From Hybos culiciformis (taxonomy: Eukaryota; Arthropoda; Insecta; Diptera; Hybotidae), in assembly GCA_964007475.1 (NCBI GenBank), contig OZ023275.1, forward strand, positions 9,465,829 to 9,529,828: a stretch of 64,000 nucleotides of DNA, given 5' to 3'. Positions 1-16,900 of the stretch are shown here, piece after piece. Each line of letters begins with the position of its first letter. The first letter of the stretch is position 1. A model generated the notes under the pieces. It was not told where the DNA came from and made no database searches. It saw only the letters and a program-made list of their open reading frames with translations. The translations under genes and the position numbers were made by a program.

Positions 1-1189
1 TTTTTAATAATTTGAGAAAATCTTTTTTTTAACTGATTGAACTTGGTAAAAATCTAGGTAAAAATATTATGGAAATCACATTATTTTAATATTAAATTTA
101 AATTATATAAAAAAAAATCTAAAAATTTCAAGAATTGAAATTAAAGCATTATTCAAAAATTTAGCTATTTTCATAATAAGTATGAAAATATCGAATTGAA
201 CTCAAATCATTAATTATTTTAAATTCGACAAAAGTATTCTGGATAGTAAGTTTTAAAATTTCGATAAAAATGTTTTATCTAATTAAAAAAAAAATCAATA
301 CAATAGGTTTAAAATAAATATTCTATTTGGAACGCATAAATAACAAGTACGAAATATCATAAGAGATTAATATAATTTTTTTAATTTTTATTGGGTATTT
401 CACATTCCAAAATATTTAAAATAAAATTTTAAGGAAAACATATTAAGTTATTTCTATTTATTTATGGTAATTATAATATTTTCCTCCAAATAATTTCAAA
501 TTATTTAATTTTATGTAGAGCTGACTTACTATATCAATAATAAGATTTAAAAAATTTCAAATTTTTTAATTTTATCTAGATCTGACTTACTATCAATAAT
601 AAGACTTAAAAAACAATTATAATTATTTTCTTTTTTGATTTAGTGATAATCTTAGGCAAAAACATGATTTAATTTTAAACATTATTTATATATAACAATA
701 ATTTACTAAGTTCATCAGTATAATAAATAAAAATATTCTGTTTATAAATCACATAAAGCAAATTATACATTATACAATTAATTGTAATTTAAGGCTAAAT
801 CAACACAACTTTAACATTTTTTTACGCTTATTTATAATAAATTGGTATAATTTTTTAATTAAATTTTTTCTTTTCTTCAAAATTGTATATTACAATTGAA
901 AATTAAGTTAAAAATCGTTGGAATTTTTTTTATATAATAAACTAAAAAAAAAATTCTGCATCAATTGGATAAAAATAAAAATTACTTTAAAACTATCTAG
1001 GATTATTATGTAATATTACAAAAAAAAAAAAAAACAAACCAAATCTTTTATGAAATAAAATTTCGAGTTCTTCAATTAGGTACCTAGTTATTTTAAATTT
1101 AACAAAATACAAGTTGCAGATTAGTCTTGAAATATTGGGTGAAGCTTCACTTAGCGATTGGCCCATCCAGATTGTCTTAATCAATCAAA
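1..1189. other. AT-rich sequence downstream of the T-rich block
   Basis: Balanced A and T use, unlike the neighbouring block. It holds one imperfect tandem duplication (about 492-612). No gene is supported. Confidence 0.7.
492..612. repeat. Imperfect tandem duplication, period about 61 bp
   Basis: aatttcaaattatttaattt followed by tgacttactatatcaataat recurs after about 61 bp as aatttcaaattttttaattt followed by tgacttactatcaataataa. Confidence 0.85.
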
Positions 1190-4100
1190 AAAAACATTTT
1201 TTTTTCGTAATAGGTACCGAACCTATACCCTTTGTTCATAGTTAGGGTTGAGATACAGCCTTCATTTTTTCAATTGTTTATAATTTTAAGAAGAAAAGAT
1301 TATACTAAAATTGCTAAAAAAAAAAAAATTTTAAATAAAATTAAATAATATATTTTTTCAAGCCGATAATTTTTTTAATTTTTTTTTTTTTATTTTTAAG
1401 TATAAAATATTTTTTTATTGTTTTTAATTTTTTTAAAATATTTTATGTTTCATATATAATAATTTTTTAATGTATTTTATTTTTTTTTTCTATTAATATA
1501 TGATGTTTAATATTGACGTGCGTGTTAGTTTTTTTTTGGTTTTATGTATAGATAACTTTTTCAGCTTTTTAATTATTAATTTTTTTTTTTTTTAGCTAGA
1601 ATAGTTTTCCTTAATATGATTTTTCATTTATTTTTTTATTTTTTATTTTGGTTTAATTTATATATTAGCCTTTCTGTTATGTTAAAATGTCGTATAATAC
1701 AATGTAATTATGTTTTTATGTATTTTTGGTATTTTTTTTTTTTTTTAGTTAATATTATGGTAATGTGTTAACAAAGAAGCATTTTTATATATATATTTTT
1801 TTTTTATTTATTTTTTATTAATTATAAATAATTTTATTTTTTATCCTTATTATTCTTAATAAAAAAAATATTTAATATATATATATATATATATATTTAT
1901 ATTTTATATTTAAATTAATTTTTTTTTACAAATTTTTGAATTTTTTTTCGTTATTTATTAATTTTTTTTTTTTTTTGTTTTTTTTTTTTTTATAATATAT
2001 TCGAACTAAAAAATGTTAAATTACAATAATAAAAAAAATTCGTTCGGTTTTTTTTTTTATTTTTAATTTTAAAAATTAGTTTTAGTTTTATCTAAAAAGT
2101 TTTTTTTATATCTTCTTCTTCCAATATTGTTTTTGCTGTCTTAGTATTTTATTTTAAATTTAATTAATTAAATATTTTTTTTTTTATATTGTTTTTTTTT
2201 TTTTAATAGTTTCTCACTTTCTTTCCATATTTTTATTGTTTTCTTTTGTCGATAAGTCAATTTTTTTTTTTTGATTGTTTATAAAATATTACTCAATATA
2301 CATATACATTATATATATATATATTAATATATTTATATAGTTTTTCTTTATATTATTAAATTTTCAGTGTGTCTAATTTTCGTTTTTTTTTTTTTAATTA
2401 TTCTTTAATATTGTTTGTGACTATACTTTCTTCAATTTTTAATTTTTTTTATAATTCTAATGTTTTTTTTTTTTATTGTAATTAATAGATTTTTTTTTAT
2501 ATTATTAATAAGTTTTTTTTTTCAATTAATTTAATATAACTACTTATATTTTCCTAGTTTTTTTGTTTTATATTTTTAATTTAGTTACGATTTTCATTGC
2601 TCGCCCCACCTCTCACTTCTTAATTGCACGCAGAAAAAAATTTTAAAAATAAAAAAATAAAAAATATTTTAGATAAATTTTTTTTTTTTTGTAAATTTAT
2701 CATTTTGTTTTCATTATTTTTAGTTTTATTTTGTTTCGTAAAAATAATTAAAAAAATAATTAAAAATTAAAATAAATAAAAATAATAATCGTCTCATTTA
2801 TACGTTTGTTGTCAAATTTTTTGTTTTTTTTTTCTCTGTGTATAAATTAATTCTTATAATAATAATTGTTGTTTTAATTTTAATTTTTTTTTTTTTAAAT
2901 AAATATTTAAAAAAAAAAAAATAATAATAAAAGATGAAATAACTGAAACCCAAAAAATATTTTGTAGACTTTTTTTTATGTAAAATTTTTTTTTTTTTTA
3001 ATTTTTTTAATGCAGTTTGTAATTGCAATAAAAAGCCTTAAATAACAGCATAATGAATAAAATAGTTTTTTTTTTTTTTGTTTTTAATTATTATGTTTTT
3101 TTTTTTTTTAATTTTATAAAATATTTTTTTTTATTTTATAAATGTCATTATTTTTGTGTTTTTTATATATTGTTGTTGAAACATCTTAGCTAATTTTTGT
3201 TTTTTTTTTTTTTTAATTTGAGTGCTCGTTTTAATATTTTTTTTTTTTTAAATACATAAAATGTTTTTTGGAGGGCTTTCGTTTCAAAGTTTTCATATTT
3301 TTAAAAAAGTAATTAATTATTTTAATAATTTTATAAATGGCCAGGATTAAGTCTTTGTTGAAACTTTTCTTGTGAGCTTCGTTTGTGTAGATGTTTATTA
3401 ATGTTCAGAGACAAAAAAAAATAAATTTAGAAAATATTGAGAAAATAAAATAAATATGAAATATAAAATTGAAAAAATTAATTAAGTTTTTAGGAAAATA
3501 TGAATTCTTTTTATTTAAAAATAGAAAAAATGATAGATGTAAAATATTTTCTTGTCTCTATTTATATGTAAAAAGTCTTTAAACGAAACTGCTACAGGGC
3601 AGGGATAACAGAGATGATGCAAGAAGGCACAAAGCTAAACCTAAATGATTTTTTTTATTGAAAACTCCACGCAATGATCAAACAAAAATTTAAGTGTTTT
3701 TTTTTAAATTAATATCTTCGTAAAATTGAAGTACTTAAGAAACTGTTTGATCAAAAATAAATAGAACAAAAAATTTGTTAATATTATTTTATTATTACAG
3801 CGCAACTTAAATACTATATATTTCGTTATTAACTTGTACTCAACCCTGGTTTTTAATTTGACAATGTTTTGAAAAGTTTCAACATAAAATTTGTAAGGCC
3901 TTGTATTAAATAAAATTGTAATATTTAAAGAAAATTGCGTTATTATTAAATTATTCAAGATATTTGATTTAAAACTAAATTTGAATTGCCACTTTGGTAA
4001 AAAAAAAATGTAGACAAATTTTATTCAATCGGTCATTAAATTTTAAATTGTATTTAATTTTTTGTATTATTGAAATAAAATTAAGCCATAAAATCTGTAA

Positions 4101-7100
4101 CACAACAGTGAATCAAATTAAACCTGAATTTCGGCAATTCATTATTATTAAATTATGTGTTTGACTTACTCCTTTTCAAAAGTTATGAAAAACATTATAC
4201 AGGTTCGAAACCTATTATGAAATTATTAATATGGATTTTATGCAAAATTTTTCTAAAACTTACCAATCATTGGTTAAAAATATTTAAAAGAAATTAAACA
4301 AAAAATCAGCGCTAATAATTTATAGTAAAATTTTAAAAATAAAATAGAAAAAAATTATAAAAAAATATTAATAATTTTGGCGCAAAACATTTTTAATTAC
4401 ATATTAGTGTATATTGTAAATATTAGTTTGGACGGATTCTAACAAAATATCTGTTTTGTTTATGCCAAACTTTATGAAAAGTATTCATAAATTGAAAAAT
4501 TTTATATTAAGTAATAGAAAGAAAAAAAAATTTATTACTTTAAAGAAAATTTTCGTTAAAAAAAAGCTCTAACAATAATTTTTCTTCAATTAAAAAAATA
4601 TTATTAATAAAAAGTAAATAAAATAAATGAAAAATTTTGCATTTAATCTGAAATTGTTGGGATATTAATCAGCAAAGATGATCAAATTTTAATTCATTTT
4701 ATGTAGAAATTATTTAGCATTTTATTCTATTTGTGAAAGCCATTCTGAACCATATTTTTTTTTTTTTTTTTCGTTAAAAAAAAATTTCAAGTTAATTTTG
4801 CGCAATTTACATGTGTGTCTATAATTAAAAATTTTTATTAATTCTATATAAAATAAATTTTTCTAAATTTAAAACAAATAATAAAATATAAATATGTATA
4901 TAATCATATTGAAATACTTTAAATATAATAATTGAAATTGAGAAAAAAGCGAAATTTGAAATAATTTTTATGCACAATTTTTATGACTTATAATTTATTC
5001 TCAGCAGGAAGTTTCATTCTTTACAATTATTAAATATTTTATTGGTATTTTCAAACATGTATAATTTATAATTTCTTTCTTTTATAGAATTAATTCTTTA
5101 AAAATAAATATTGATTTTTGAATTTGAAGTCTGTATTGATAAGCAGGTCCTGAAATATTAATTATTTAAGGTATTTCAATATTTTTATATTTGAGTGTAT
5201 TAGATTCAAAAAAAAAAACTATCGTTTAGCAATATTTTGAGAATAAAAGGGGGTTGGTTTTCATACGAGAGAACAAATGTATATATGATGTGTGCTAAGT
5301 GTATAAGCGTTAAATAAAAAGAGAAAAATAAAATAAAGGAATTACGGTTTTTGATACTAAGATAATGGGCTATATACATTTTGAATCTAAGAAACTGAGA
5401 TTTTTTCTTCAATTTTTAATTCTAAAGTTCCAATGAAATAATTAGAAAGAAAAATATTTGTATAATAAAAGTTGAAATCTCGCTCCAAACCCAAATATAA
5501 GAAAATATCTAATTTTATAAAATAGTGGAGGTTTCAAAAAAGTTTTGAATCTAATAGACTTATGTAAATCTAGAAAAATAATTAAAAAAAAAATATTAAT
5601 TAAAAAAAAATTATAATTAATATATAAATAACGTTAGCAAATAAAAATTTGCAAATTAATTCTTAATAAAATAGCAATTATTTTATTTTATTTTAACTGA
5701 AATTTGTGTTTTCAAAAATAATAGTTAAAATAATAATGCCATGATTTATATTTTTTGTTATAATATAACTATTATATTTTTGATTTTTTTTAAATTTATC
5801 TACAAAATTATTTTTCCCTATAAGAATATAAAAAAAAAAAAAAAAAAAATAAACAAATAAAATAATTTTAATTAAGAAAATTTTTAAATTTATAAAAATA
5901 AAAAATAAGCACACATTTATTTATTCTTAACTTCCCTTGATTTTGGTTTTTTTTTTATACTAGATAGTCAATCGATTTTATAATTATTCTTTTTTCTTTG
6001 ATTCACATTTTAATCCTTTTTCGAAATTTTTGTTTGTTATTTAAAAGCGAAACATACTATTGCGCGTGCACTTCAACGAATGCTTTTAATAATGTATTTA
6101 TTTTTAGGTTTCGTTTTTTTTTTTTGCTTTCTTCACCTTTAAAATATGTTATGTGGTTCTTCTTTTTTTTTTTGGATAACTTTCAAATTTTCCAAAAATT
6201 TTCCATTTTATTCATAATTTTCACGTATTTTTTATTAGTTTTTTTTAATAATGAATATTTTTCCTTTCAATTTTTTTTAAGTTTTGTAAAATATTTTTCT
6301 TTTTATTATAATTTTTTTTTTTTTTAATATTATTTTATCTCTGTTTATTTTTTAATTTTAATTAAAGCGACATTTTACATTTTGCTGATATTTTACTATT
6401 TTTTTTTAATTTTAAATTAATTTAAAAAAAAAAATATTCTAAATTTATTAAATTTTTTTTTGGTTTTATTAAATTTTCACAAGCCTATATAAAAAATGGA
6501 AAGTAAATTAGCTGTTGTCACACTCAGAAAGAAAATTTAGCATTTTTAATCCTTTTACTTTTTTAATTTATTTTTAATTTTTAAGTGTTTTATGTTTTAG
6601 TGATTTTTTTTTAAATTTTAATTAAAATTTTATTAGAATAATAAAATATGATTAGGAAATTATATATTAAATAAGAAAATTTTATAATTTTTTTTGGTTT
6701 TTATTTAATTATGCGCCCCAACTCCAAGATTTACGGATTATGATGTTTTGTATTTTTTTTTTTTTAATTATTATTGATTGATTTTTTGTTTTTATTGAAT
6801 TAAAAATATTGGAAAATAATATTGGAATATCGAGGGTTTTTTTTTTATGATATTAAAAAATTATTTTATCCATTATATTAAATGTTTATAAAAAAAAAAT
6901 TAAATAATATAAAGGTTAAAAATAAATGAAAATAAATAATATTTATCTAAGTTAATTGAAATAAAAATTAAAAAATAAAAATTAGTTATTTAAAAAAAAA
7001 CATTTTTATGTATGTTTTTTAAAATATACATAATATTTTAAGCAGCTAAAATAATTTTATTATATATATATTTTTTTTGAAATTGTTTTTTATATCGATA

Positions 7101-8898
7101 TATAAATATTGTTAGATTTTAATCATTTTCAATATTTTCTTGATTTTAATATATAGTTTTTTATTTCTATTAAAACGTTTATGTTTTGAAATTATATAAT
7201 GTTTCACCAGTATCTCATAAAAACGTTATATATGAATGTGTCAAAAAATAAAAATAAAAAGAAGTAATTCTTTTCACACACAAAAAAATTATGTATATAT
7301 AACGTTTATAATGTCCGTATAATGTTATAAATAAAAATTAATTAAGAAATTGTTAAATGTAAAAGTATAATTCATTAGTAATTTTTAATATATAAATTTT
7401 AATTAAATTATAATACCTATATTGTTTTTTTTTTTTAATTTTAATTATTGTGTATAAAATATTTTTTTAGACATTTTTTTTTTTTTAATATTAAAAATTA
7501 CTATTGAATTTTACATTAAAAAATTTCTTAATCATTTTTGTTCTTGTTGTGTTTTTAATTACTTTTAATAAGGTTTTTTTAATTATTATTATTATTATTA
7601 TTTTAATGTTGTCGGAAAATTGTTTGTTTGTTTGTTTGTTTGCTTTTTTTTTTGTTGCTTTTTACTTCGATTGTATTTTTGTTGATTAAAATAAAAAAAG
7701 TAGATATGAAAATTACAAAAATTTGAATTTTACATTGATCTTATTTTTTTTTTTATTTAATTTTTATTATTTTATTATTTATTTAATGTATTAATTATTA
7801 TTATTATTTATTTTATTTATTATTTTTAAGTATATTAATTTTCTTAAATATGGCAGTCGGCTTTCCATTTATTTAAAAAAAAAATTAAAATAAAAATAAA
7901 AATAAAAAATCTTAAAATAATTAATAAATATGTTTTGCTGTTTTTTGTGTTATTTTTTTTAAATTTTTGTTTTTTTCTTATTTTGAATGAGAAATAGAGA
8001 TATTGTTTTTTTTTTAGTACAGTACAAAGATTTTTTTTAGTACAAATAATTTTTAGTACATCTAAAAAGATCACATCAATGCCTTAAAATTCATTTAAAT
8101 ATAAAATGTAATAAAATATTAATATACTTTTTTTTTGTTTTAATATTAAACCTATTTTTACATTTTATTTCAAAAATATAAGGTTTTTTGTTTTTGTATT
8201 ATTTTTGGTATTTATTATTTTTTAAATACTTAATGACATTGTTTAAATTTTTTTAGATATATAAAAAAATATTATTTACTTTTATTTTTATTAATATTTA
8301 TTATTATATAAAATTTAAAACAATGTACTAAATTAAGTACATTTATTATAATTTTTCAAAACAAAAGAAAATTGTTTTTTTAGACGATTTCATACTATGA
8401 ATTCTTATTCTTATGGACATATTAATATTATTAACAATTTGTTTTTAAACTTTGAATGAATTTAATTTAATATGTTTATTTGACATAAAAGCTCATATCT
8501 TGATTTGTCATTCGAATTGTGAGTTTAGAAGAAAACAGAAATTTTACATTTATATTTTTAATTATTTTTAATTTAAGTGCTTGTCAGAGTTTTAAACTGC
8601 ATTTAACAATTTATAGTATTTTTACGCGCATAAAAAAGTTTTCAATCCTTTTCTTCAAAAAAAAAATTTTGTGATTTTATTTTTTGTTGATTCATTAATA
8701 AAAATTTCTATAAATTAAAAATTATTGTGGAGTTAAAATTCTATAATGATATAATCTTTAATATGTCCATAATTGATTTGAGAGAGAGTTAAAAAATATT
8801 TTTTTTATAAATGTTACGAAAATTAATTTATAATTAAAAAAAAAACAAAAAATTAACAAAATATTTTGAAATAAATAAAAGATTTATATAATTATTCA
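1190..8898 (-). other. A-rich 3' UTR or downstream region of para
   Basis: After the gene's stop codon the plus strand is dominated by T homopolymers of 8 to 20 bases for nearly 8 kb, so a minus-strand transcript would be A-rich. There are no credible genes; open frames on both strands are products of the T and A runs. Two short GC-richer islands interrupt it, at 2597-2632 (ttgctcgccccacctctcac and on to gcacgcag) and 6711-6735 (atgcgccccaactccaagat). Extended 3' UTRs are common for neural insect genes, but I cannot tell where the transcript ends. Confidence 0.5.
8676..8681 (-). terminator. First AATAAA polyadenylation hexamer after the stop
   Basis: tttatt on the plus strand is AATAAA on the minus strand, about 260 nt after the stop. 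In sequence this AT-rich the hexamer recurs often by chance, so its use is uncertain. Confidence 0.2.
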
Positions 8899-8940
8899 TT
8901 AATTCTGTCGTGCTTCTTGGAGAGGGGGGCGAGGCCTGGC
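8899..8940 (-). promoter_or_regulatory. GC-rich open extension immediately after the stop codon
   Basis: Directly after TGA the minus strand reads GCCAGGCCTCGCCCCCCTCT, then CCAAGAAGCACGACAGAAT and TAA, followed by a second stop TGA. The in-frame extension is 13 codons (ARPRPPLQEARQN). Its GC content is far above everything else downstream of the gene. It could be a stop-codon readthrough peptide or a conserved RNA element in the start of the 3' UTR. The base pattern is seen; the role is inference. Confidence 0.5.
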
Positions 8941-9939
8941 TCAGACATCCGCTGTTCTAGATGTTATACTTGGTGATCGTGAATGCGATCGAGAATGTAT
9001 TACAACCTTGTGACCGTTTTTTGTTGTAAAACCATCACTTTCTACTAATACAGCTGTTTGACGACCATGTTGATCACCACTACTACAATTACTACCTGGA
9101 CTAAGTGGTCCACCTCCGTTCACATGTGCTGATTCGGAAGGGCTTGGACCACCAATATTACCACTATGATTACTATTACTATGATTACTATTATGATTAT
9201 TATTTATACTTTTACGTTCTTTTAATTTATCAATACAACGTCTATTATCCTCTTCATCATCATCATCCTCGCCCCCGTAATCAGTTTCGTCACCGGTTCC
9301 TTCGTGTCCATCATCTTTATGTAATTTATGCTTACGCCATGCATTTTGTATTAAACGTGCACAATACTCTTCACGTTGACGCCATAATGTTGATGAAACT
9401 GGCTCATAGCCAGCTTCATCTGGACGTGGTGCTATTTCACCAATTTCACCAGTTTCTTCTATAGGATTTCCCTTACGGGCGAAGAAATCTTTTGTTAAAG
9501 CATCCAATATATCAACACAAAACATAAGATCGCCGCGACATATTGGTATATCCATTGATATTATTTTATATTTATTTGGTTTATGAATTTGCAATGGCGG
9601 CTCTAGGACGTCCAAAAAATCGGACAACTGATCGTAACGTATGTATTGTGTACCATCTGGATCGAACTGCTGCCAGATTTCATAGTACATGTCATAATCG
9701 TCATCGGTTAGACCTTCTTGAACGTCTTCGGTCGCCTGACTGTAGTTTTCGAGAATAACAGCAATATACATATTAATAACTATCAAAAAGCTTATAACTA
9801 AATATGATAGTAAAAAAGTGATCCCAACTGTTGCGTTACCACAATTGCCAGATTCACCTTTTTCTGGATTAGGAGGATCACAATCTTCTTCGTTAATGAT
9901 GGCATCTAATACACCATCCCAACCGGCTGAAGTTGACAT
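8941..9939 (-). CDS. para: para last exon, DIV pore, S6 and C-terminal tail
   Basis: 999 nt, 332 codons plus stop TGA (8943-8941), acceptor CAG at 9942-9940. It begins with pore [14 protein letters not shown] (filter alanine of DEKA), followed by an extracellular GNCGNATVG with an N-glycosylation consensus, S6 [20 protein letters not shown], and the conserved C-terminal domain: an EF-hand-like [20 protein letters not shown] and IQ motif [13 protein letters not shown], where calmodulin binds in this family. The distal tail is acidic ([11 protein letters not shown]), then rich in N, H, S and G, and ends in SITSRTADV, as in flies. The tail is shorter and different in composition from the Ala/Gly/Asp-rich Drosophila tail. 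Confidence 0.98.
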   Translation of the reverse strand: MSTSAGWDGVLDAIINEEDCDPPNPEKGESGNCGNATVGITFLLSYLVISFLIVINMYIAVILENYSQATEDVQEGLTDDDYDMYYEIWQQFDPDGTQYIRYDQLSDFLDVLEPPLQIHKPNKYKIISMDIPICRGDLMFCVDILDALTKDFFARKGNPIEETGEIGEIAPRPDEAGYEPVSSTLWRQREEYCARLIQNAWRKHKLHKDDGHEGTGDETDYGGEDDDDEEDNRRCIDKLKERKSINNNHNSNHSNSNHSGNIGGPSPSESAHVNGGGPLSPGSNCSSGDQHGRQTAVLVESDGFTTKNGHKVVIHSRSHSRSPSITSRTADV

Positions 9940-13643
<3,704 letters not shown>

Positions 13644-13914
13644 CTAAGATGGATAATACGACGACTACAATATCAAACAAATTCCATGGCTCAACAAAAT
13701 AATGATAACGTAATGCGAATATTTTTAGACAACATTCTGAACTGAATATAACAACGAATATCATGTTCAGATTGTCTAATACGTAATTATAGTAGTCAGA
13801 TGCATCATATTTATCGAGTGTCATTGTAAACATATTTAAGCCAATAAATAACATTATAACTATATCGAATTTTTTATCAGTTACAAATTCAAATACTATT
13901 GCTTGTGGACGCCA
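13644..13914 (-). CDS. para: para exon, DIV S1-S3
   Basis: 271 nt: 90 codons from phase 0, plus one base of a split glycine (acceptor TTACAG, donor GTCAGT). It encodes residues 1045-1134: [20 protein letters not shown], then [20 protein letters not shown], the S1-S2 loop, [20 protein letters not shown] (S2), and [18 protein letters not shown] (S3). The phenylalanine in FEFV and ECC in place of the usual ECL are small departures from the fly sequence I remember. Confidence 0.97.
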
Positions 13915-16900
13915 CTGTAAAAATAATTAATTCGAGAAAAGAAAAAAAAAATAAATAATAATAAATTCGTTAAAACTGAAAAATTTACCACTAAAACAAT
14001 TATCCGGTTAATAAGCTTTTTACGCATATTTTTGAAAATTTCTAATTCTGTTGCGCATCTTTTCGAATTATTTTATTTTAATTAAATTTCGGTTTTTTTT
14101 AATCTTTTAAATCAATTTTTTTTTATTTATAATTCTTATAGATTATTACAATAAAAACATTTTAAATAGAAGTTTCTAACAATGTACAAATAATGGAATT
14201 AACTTTGAGTTTTTGAAAATGGTTGGGGAAAGGTTTTGTCAATACCTGCTTGTTATCTCATTAATATTAATTATTTATAAAATTATTTTCAGTATAATGT
14301 ACAATATGCGTAAAAAACTTTTAAGCTTAAAGCTTAAACAAAATAAACATTTAAATACGACATATAAAACTTCGATTTTTAACATTAAAAGCAAAATGAT
14401 AAACTCTTTTAACTAAAAAAAAAATTTTTTTTTATTATTTTTTATTGAAATTGTATACAGTACTATCAAAGATCGGCTTGTTTTGTAGCAAAAAACGCGT
14501 GAATTATGCTTTTCTTGCTTTTTTTAATTTTTATACTCAAAATTTTTATATACCATTTTTATATACCATTTTTAAGATTGGCTATTTAGAAAATGTCATT
14601 ATTGGTTATCAATATTTGTTATCTTATTGATCCATTAAAGTGTATACAAAAGTACACACAATTTATAATGAAATTAAATTTACTACAAATTAAATTGGTC
14701 GTATTATTACAACAAAAAAATCTAATGAAACTAATTGAAAATTTATAATTTGTAGAAACATATACAATATTATCTTATAAAGAAATGTTTATGCTAATTT
14801 AGAACTTAGATTGGTAAAACAAAATTGAATAGAAAAGAAAATAAATTCCAGTAGATTTAATAATTTTGTAGTTAAATAGATCGGTTTTTGTCAGTGCTTT
14901 TTATTTTCGTTTAGAAAATCAATGGAAGATAAAATATCAATGTTATAAGTTGAATTTTCGATTAGAAATGTTAATGTGAGAATGAAACATCGTTAATGTT
15001 CAATTGGAAAATTATAATTCTCAGCCAGGGATCTGTTAAAATTTTTCAAATTTACTAGTTATTGTTTTGTTAATTTTTTTATACCAGAGTTCAAATATTA
15101 TTGGAAACAAGAACTTTAAATTATTACTCCTATTAATTTTAATTCCATAATTTTTATGGAAATAAAAATAAAATTTAACCCTGACTGAAGGTGTTTTTTT
15201 TTTGAATTTCTTTATTCGAAAATATTGTTGTCTCAATGTTTTTGCATAATTTTTTTTTAATTTTTTTTTTATTGTGTATAAAAAGTGAATTTTTTGTTGT
15301 GTAAAGTGTATTAAAGTAAAATAATATACTAATTTAAGGACTAGAATGTCACTATAAAACATGAATTTTGAAAAATCACAAATTTTTTTCTTGACATTTT
15401 TTAAACAGCTAATCAGTATAATAGTCTACAAATCACATTTGAGTTATTATTTATAAAATTAGTGCTATTTTTTTGTTTAATTTTTAATTTCATGTTTTGC
15501 AATTAATTTTTTGTAGCAAAATAAATTAATTGTTATAGATTTATTCTGAAGCAATTATAGCACTTTTCCATATTTATAATTATGGCGCGATTATAGCAAA
15601 ATATTTAATTTTAGAAATTTAGTTGAAGAAAAAGAAAAAAGAATTAGCAATTTTATTATTTTTTTTTATTTTGACATTTAAACATTTATAACAACATTTA
15701 AAAAATTATAATAGCAATTATGGCAGTTTTATAGTAAAGCATTGTTTTTGGTCGTTTTATTTATCATTGAAAATAAATATATTTAAATATTTATTGACTC
15801 TAGGAGTATATTGTTCATATTTTATCGAAGAACCTAAAAACTTATATTTAGTAGAATTTTAGTTGCACCACGTTTTAATGTTGTAGTCACACATACTATT
15901 CATATTCTTAGAAAGTGTTCCACATAATTATTTATTATTATATATTATTTTATTTATATGTGCGAAGCTTTCTAACTTAGTTTCGAGTTTACCATAAATG
16001 GTAATGTAAAAGACTTTTTGTAATGAATCGGTCGGTGATAATAGTGTTATGTGTTTTATGACAATTCATTGAAATTTTTTAATTTTTTTCAAAATGAAAC
16101 TACAATCGTAGTTATAAACTTATAATTTCAGAGGCTTAATGTAATTTTTTGACCAAGTGCTACATATTAAATCATAATTATGATGTTTATGTAATTAAAT
16201 ATAAAAACATAAAAGTATTTATTTTCCTAACTTTATGAGATTTGACTATTGTATATGTTATTAACGAATATTAATTGAAGGAAAAATTTAAAATAAATTA
16301 TATATTTTTTTTTTTTTTGAATGTAGCACTTGTTAAATAATCTATGTTTTGTTTTTTTTTTTTTTTTAACAAATTCTACTGTAAAATTAGAAATTATTGT
16401 ATGAAAATCATAAATTATATTAAATTTTGATTTCAGTAATTATGAATTATATTCTATCGACATGATTCCTAAAAAACATTTAGATTTTGTTTGAAAATGA
16501 AGCCAAATATTCATAGAAAGCAACTATATATATTACATTAATTTTACATAATTTATAATCTATACATGTAAGGTATATTTATATCTTAATACTGTTTGAA
16601 TAAATTTACTGTATGGGGTGTTTAAGCATTATATTTTGGTAATATACATTTATAATTTCTTTTTTAAAAAAGCTTTGTACATAAAAGAAGCAGTTTTTCG
16701 TAATAAAAAACCTTAAAAAAAACTTCAGCTTTAAAGTAATGATTTCAATTTAACGTAAGCATTATGGAACAAAAAAATTAAGCGATTTATACTTACACAA
16801 TATTGTATTAATTCAAATTAGTATTTTTAAACACATTATTACCAAAATCTTATTTTTATGTCAAAACGTCGAAATAATTCAATTAATCAGATAAATGGTA

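Noticed and set aside
9105..9464. 119-codon plus-strand open frame
   Set aside because: It is the antisense shadow of the C-terminal tail of para; its H/Y-rich product follows from the reverse complement of acidic and Asn-rich codons.
15036..15362. 108-codon minus-strand open frame in the largest intron
   Set aside because: K, F, Y, I and N dominated composition expected from random AT-rich sequence; no motif, no splice context.
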